In this document: positions 59,691 through 64,000 of the stretch, piece after piece | Layout of the letters: the number at the start of each line of letters is the position of its first letter | How positions within the stretch are numbered: the first letter of the stretch is position 1 | Assembly (NCBI RefSeq): GCF_947179165.1 | Contig: NC_077244.1 | Coordinates: forward strand, 68,742,144 to 68,806,143 | DNA: 64,000 nucleotides | Origin: Solanum dulcamara | Taxonomy: Eukaryota; Streptophyta; Magnoliopsida; Solanales; Solanaceae | Reading direction: 5' to 3' | Made by a program: the position numbers and the translations under genes | Notes under the pieces: model-generated | What the model was told of the DNA's origin: nothing | Database searches by the model: none | What the model saw: the letters and a program-made list of their open reading frames with translations, nothing else

Positions 59691-62040
59691 AGTTTGGTAG
59701 AGTGTATAGAAAAAAATAATACATGCAGTAGCTTTGTGTGTTATTCGTACCTTGTTTGGTATATTTTTTTCAGTGTATGTATAACTAATGCTTGCATTAC
59801 TAATACACTCTGGATCGTTTGATAGAGTGTGTTAGAAAAAAACAATACATGCATTAATTAAGTGTATTAGTAGTATCTTGTTTGGTACACTTTTTCATTG
59901 CATGTAATTAGTTATTGTCACGACCCGACCTAGGACCTAGTCATAACACGGCGATCGAAACCCCAAAGGGCTCCAACCAAGCCTCTTGTACATATCATAA
60001 GGTAAAGTAAAAGCGAAAACATCATAAGAGAGTCTAAACCATGAATAGTAAATGAAGAATGTCACATGACAACATAGACTCGAAACATTTGTCCAACTTG
60101 ATGTCTCTACTCGTAAGCATGGGCGGGGGGATAAGACATGTCCCTAGCTCACCCTCAATATGAAACATAACAAAAGTCTTTGAAAACGATAGTCAACTCG
60201 ATGACTAGTCCTCGACAAATGAGGACTCACCACAAACACCGCCGGATAGAAAAGTTTAACTAGCCACGTGGACGAATATGATCTTCAACCTCAACTCCTA
60301 CATTATGAGACAATGTAGAAAAAAATATGCATTAGTATGTTGGAATGTACTAAGTGTGAGGGCATGACATGCAACGTAAATCATGAGATGCAATGGTCAA
60401 GTAAAAGACATGATAAGATGAGATAAGTAAAGTCATGAGAAAATTATATTGACCAAAGCATTTTAAAAAGCATAATTTAAAAATCATGGCATACATAAGA
60501 GATTATACGTAAGTGGGATAGGAACCATAACCGACAATAAGCCAATGCGAGCTATAACATGGAATTCTATTGTCTCCCCATACAACGAAGAAAAGAGGAA
60601 TCTACTTGTCAAGGTAGACTCTACCCCGCAAGGCGGGTCATACATACGTTATATGTGGATCCAATAGCTAAGCCATGAAGGAAACCTACGGTGGCACGTA
60701 GTTTAAGAGACATGAGGTTGCTACTAGGGCTTTTGGTATGGCCCCAACCTCAAGTCCACTCGGTGCTAAGTCAAATTCCACGGAATACATACATCATAAA
60801 ATCATAATTTTATATATCATAGTCATGATCATATGTTTGAAATGATAGAATAGCTCATTTTCGTAACATACTCGTAATGTGAGAATTGTCCTTTCATCAT
60901 TACAATTATATCTTCATAATTCATATAGTTAGGCCCTAAGTCACCAATAGGGCCCTAAGTCACCTTACTTCATAACTTGCATGAAATTCATACCATGACC
61001 TTAGAGTATAACTCAATTGCATAACCAATTGACTTAAAAATCATGTAATTGACTTGAAAACATGCATGATCATTTACTTTCTATCAATTCATACATAAGT
61101 CATAAATATGGAATCATTAGAAAGTATAATTGAAAATACTCATAATTTACATCACGAACCTTAGAGAAAAATAGGAGAATTCATGGAAAACTCTTCAATT
61201 CAATGCAATAACCATCAAATTATATCAAAATAGAGTCATAGTCATAATTTGAATCATAATTCATGCAATTCGGATAGAGATCATAAAACCTATAAAATAC
61301 AATATTTTAATTTGATAGAAAACTTGAGTGAGGAAACCAAATAATTTGGAAGAACTAGAGATTTTGATGGAGAGCTTGAGTGAATTTACTTGAAGTCTTC
61401 AATGAAGTCCTTGAGAGTCTTTTGTATAGAGAGAAATATTTGAGTAGGTGAATTGTAGAAAAATGAATAGAATTAGATGTTTATGTTAATTTATAAAGCT
61501 GAATTAGGTCCTAAAAACGTCTAGGTTCATTAGCTAAGAATTAAGAAAAAGTCTAAAGTGCCCTTATTAAAAACTAAATTCGGCCAGAAAACCATTGCGA
61601 GATCCACGACGCGGAGGTGAGCAAGTCCGCGACGCGGACTTGCTGCGCACTTTACTGGTTTGCGCAGTTTCTTTGAAAAATCTATCTTTTGATATACAGG
61701 CCCTAAAAATCCACCGAGACTATTTTTCCGCAGGTTTTGACCCCTTAATTGATATTCCGAATTCGAATTTGTCAAAAAGATTAAGGATAATATATTACAT
61801 GAGCAGTCTATTCCCAAGGCATTCTTAAGGCACTTGTGAGCATTTTGAGGAATGTTACAGTTATACACTCTATTGTGTATTAAGGCCTGCATTACTAATA
61901 CTATGAATTTTTAGGTATTAGTACTGCAAGGGGATTTAATGATTGCATTATTATGGTTAAAGACCCAATTACCCCTCAAAATCCCTTTTACATCTTTTTC
62001 ATCATAATTATTGAGGATATTTTTGTAAATAATTATTTTT
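59691..62040. repeat. MITE-like sequence split by a solo LTR
   Basis: 59691-59915 contains two diverged copies of 'gtttggtagagtgt...aatacatgcatta...gtgtattagtagtaccttg', and the sequence resumes at 61860 with 'gttatacactctattgtgtattaaggcc...gcattactaatact'. A similar 'ataattaatgcaagcattactaatacac' occurs at the right edge of the window. These look like parts of a common Solanaceae MITE. Confidence 0.5.
59916..61859. mobile_element. Gypsy-type solo LTR, 1.94 kb
   Basis: It starts 'tgtcacgacccgacctagga' and ends 'ttttgaggaatgttaca'. Flanks carry the 5-mer 'gttat' (59911-59915 and 61860-61864). The start is close to the LTR edge at 47027. No coding domain is inside. This fits removal of the internal part by LTR-LTR recombination. 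The interior contains 'aagtccgcgacgcggacttg' at about 61623-61642, an inverted GC-rich motif. Confidence 0.8.
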
Positions 62041-64000
62041 ATGCAATGCATGTTATTTTTTAGAAAAAAGGCTCAAATATGTCATCGAACTTTGAGAAAA
62101 GGCTCATTTATGCCATCAGTTAAGAGTTTGGCTCATCTATATCATTGTCGTTTGAGAAAATGTTCATCTATGCCTATATAATCATTTTCAAACTCTCTCT
62201 TTCTCTCCTCTCTTATTCTTCCTAAAAAACCACACCCATCAACAAATACAACAAAAGTCCAACACCTATACACTACAATTTCCTACACCTATACAACCAT
62301 TTTCAAACTCTTTCTCTCTCATCTCTAATTTTTCCTAAAAAAAATACTCTCATAATATTTATTTTTCTTCTCCACTCTCTCCCTCACCCTCACTATAAAT
62401 AACACCAACTTTAACTCTTCTTCACTACTTTTATCCCTCTCCTTCATATTTCTCCATTAAAACCAACCAACAACCACCAAAATCCTCTTCTTTTCCGTCC
62501 AAACACACTTCATTTTTGGTCCCATAGCCAATGAAAAAATCTCTCCGTCAATTTTTGAGGCCTCCCCATTTTAAAAGACGGAAATTTAGTTAAGTTTATA
62601 TATGTTATGTTGTTTGAACGGACTAATTTATGTTTTCATTTAGTTATAACTTTTGCTAGTGGACTGAAATTAGATTTTCTTCCTTTTCTAATGAATTGCC
62701 TAGTTATAGAGCATTAGTTTTGTTTCGTTTTATGTAAAGTGATATGTGTAGTGGGTAAAATTATTAATTAATTCATAATTTCACATATATGATATTTTTG
62801 TTGACACGCATTTATTGTATCATTGTTTGTTCTTATTTTTTTTATACTTATCGCTATTACTTTTCATATTGTTAGATTATTTCTTAAGGGGTTTTAAATT
62901 ATTATTATTATTGTTTTCCTACCATTAATGATATATGTATATTTTATTGCTATGATTAATTTTGGGTTGACTCACTTTGGTTATTGCTTTGTAATTAGGG
63001 AATTGTTTACCCTTTGAAATTTTTATTTAAATCAACAGTGAATATATATTATATTTTTGTAAGTTAAAATTGGTCGATGAAGAAATTACCGTCGATTTCT
63101 AAGGCCTCCCATGTTCATAAGACGGGTTTTATTTTTATATTATTATTATTATTTATTCATTATTAACACATTTACTAAGTGTCTTTACAGGTGTTGGAGC
63201 ACAAACCGACTGATATACAGTTCATGTATATCTGATATACAAGAAAACTGGTGGCTGTATACACTGATGTACAGTGTATATATAGCTGCGATATACAGTG
63301 AAATTGTGCTTAAAGCCCAAAACACAGATGGCCCAACAGCTTAGTGCATGCGTATAGAAATTAAGTGTCGGGCCATATTTACATGAAATATTTATTGTTT
63401 ATTTATATTGATTCAGATTGTAATAATTTATTTACTTATGTTATTTATGCTTGCTTAAATATTAATTTTAATTTATTTTAAATTAATTAGATTCCCCTAA
63501 AGATAAACCAATTCATGTTAATTTACTCTTTAAATGATTTTCTACTTTTACTTAGTCATTCGATGAATTTTTTTTACTTTTTTTTATATATACACATGTG
63601 TATTATTTTCAAATGTTTAAGTTTGATCATTTTTCTAAAAATAATAATAATTTTAAAGTCTTCGTTTCCTTTTAAATTAATATTTTCAAAAGTTAGTCAA
63701 ATAATTTTTTAAATCGTCGGATAACCGCGCGTTAGCGGCCACTTTGAATGCTTAACACCTTCTCAAAGTGGAAATAAGAACCTCGTACCTTTTTCTCTGA
63801 ATTTTTAAGACTTAAATCTGTTAGGGTCTTTTAAATTAAGTTTTCTTAATTTCTTTAAAAAATTAAGTGGCGACTCCTCTTTTACTAAAATTGATTTTTT
63901 CTTATAAAGTTGAAATTAATTTTACACTCTGTCCATTTTCGACGTAACACTATGTATAATTAATGCAAGCATTACTAATACACTTTATTTAGCATTATTT
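62041..64000. repeat. LTR-like repeat region at the window end
   Basis: 62066-62170 has three phrases of the type 'aggctcaaatatgtcatcga', common at the ends of Solanaceae Mutator-like elements, but no matching right end is in the window. 63720-63949 ('gcgcgttagcggccactttg', 'aagtggcgactcctctttta', ending 'cgacgtaaca') resembles the tail of a gypsy LTR. A diverged direct repeat is present: 'aatttttgaggcctccccat...aagacgg' near 62547 and 'gatttctaaggcctcccatg...aagacgg' near 63093. Boundaries cannot be settled within the window. Confidence 0.4.

Noticed and set aside
1..64000. CRISPR arrays, bacterial operons, riboswitches or rRNA
   Set aside because: The window is a plant nuclear sequence with introns and retroelements; no regularly spaced repeats or prokaryotic gene order was seen. 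tRNA genes were not recognised by eye, which does not exclude them.

Overview
This is nuclear DNA of a dicot plant, almost certainly a Solanum species (potato/tomato group). It is AT-rich, its genes carry GT-AG introns, it holds an R1/RPP13-type CC-NB-LRR gene, and it contains tRNA-derived SINE copies of the TS kind together with Ty1-copia, Ty3-gypsy, Mutator-like and MITE insertions. No bacterial, organellar or viral genome organisation is visible.

Intact or near-intact genes, left to right: a two-exon bHLH87-type transcription factor (+, 2088-3663); a three-exon secreted malectin-like protein that stops before any LRR or kinase (-, 7187-5562); a single-exon CC-NB-LRR resistance-type gene (+, 13977-16568); a ten-exon myo-inositol oxygenase with all six metal ligands (+, 31736-34457); a two-exon small cysteine-rich secreted peptide, assembled here by hand (+, 37629-37941); and a four-exon CHUP1/IPGA1-like coiled-coil protein (-, 42849-39978). 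They do not form a visible pathway.

Broken genes: an F-box/LRR gene with a stop and a frameshift behind the F-box (-, 10934-9250); a captured fragment of a class C heat-shock factor inside a Mutator-like element (about 17050-17400); and two tandem acid phosphatase/vegetative storage protein pseudogenes (55593-56707 and about 58100-58896), the first split by a solo LTR.

Mobile DNA dominates the rest. The best-delimited insertions have target-site duplications visible in the sequence: a gene-capturing Mutator-like element just behind the NLR (16670-17640, 10-bp TSD); a copia element whose two ends are the same LTR end in opposite orientation (20751-24101, 5-bp TSD); a second long-TIR element (24469-25537, 9-bp TSD); a 378-bp solo LTR in a phosphatase exon (55980-56357, 5-bp TSD); and a 1.9-kb gypsy-type solo LTR inside older MITE-like sequence (59916-61859, 5-bp TSD). 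A 5'-truncated gypsy element (47027-50907, minus) abuts a decayed copia element (about 51300-55565, plus).

I saw no convincing new multi-gene system. The most unusual items are the inverted-LTR copia insertion, the HSF-capturing element at the NLR 3' flank, and the small Cys-rich peptide gene. All joins and alignments were made by eye.
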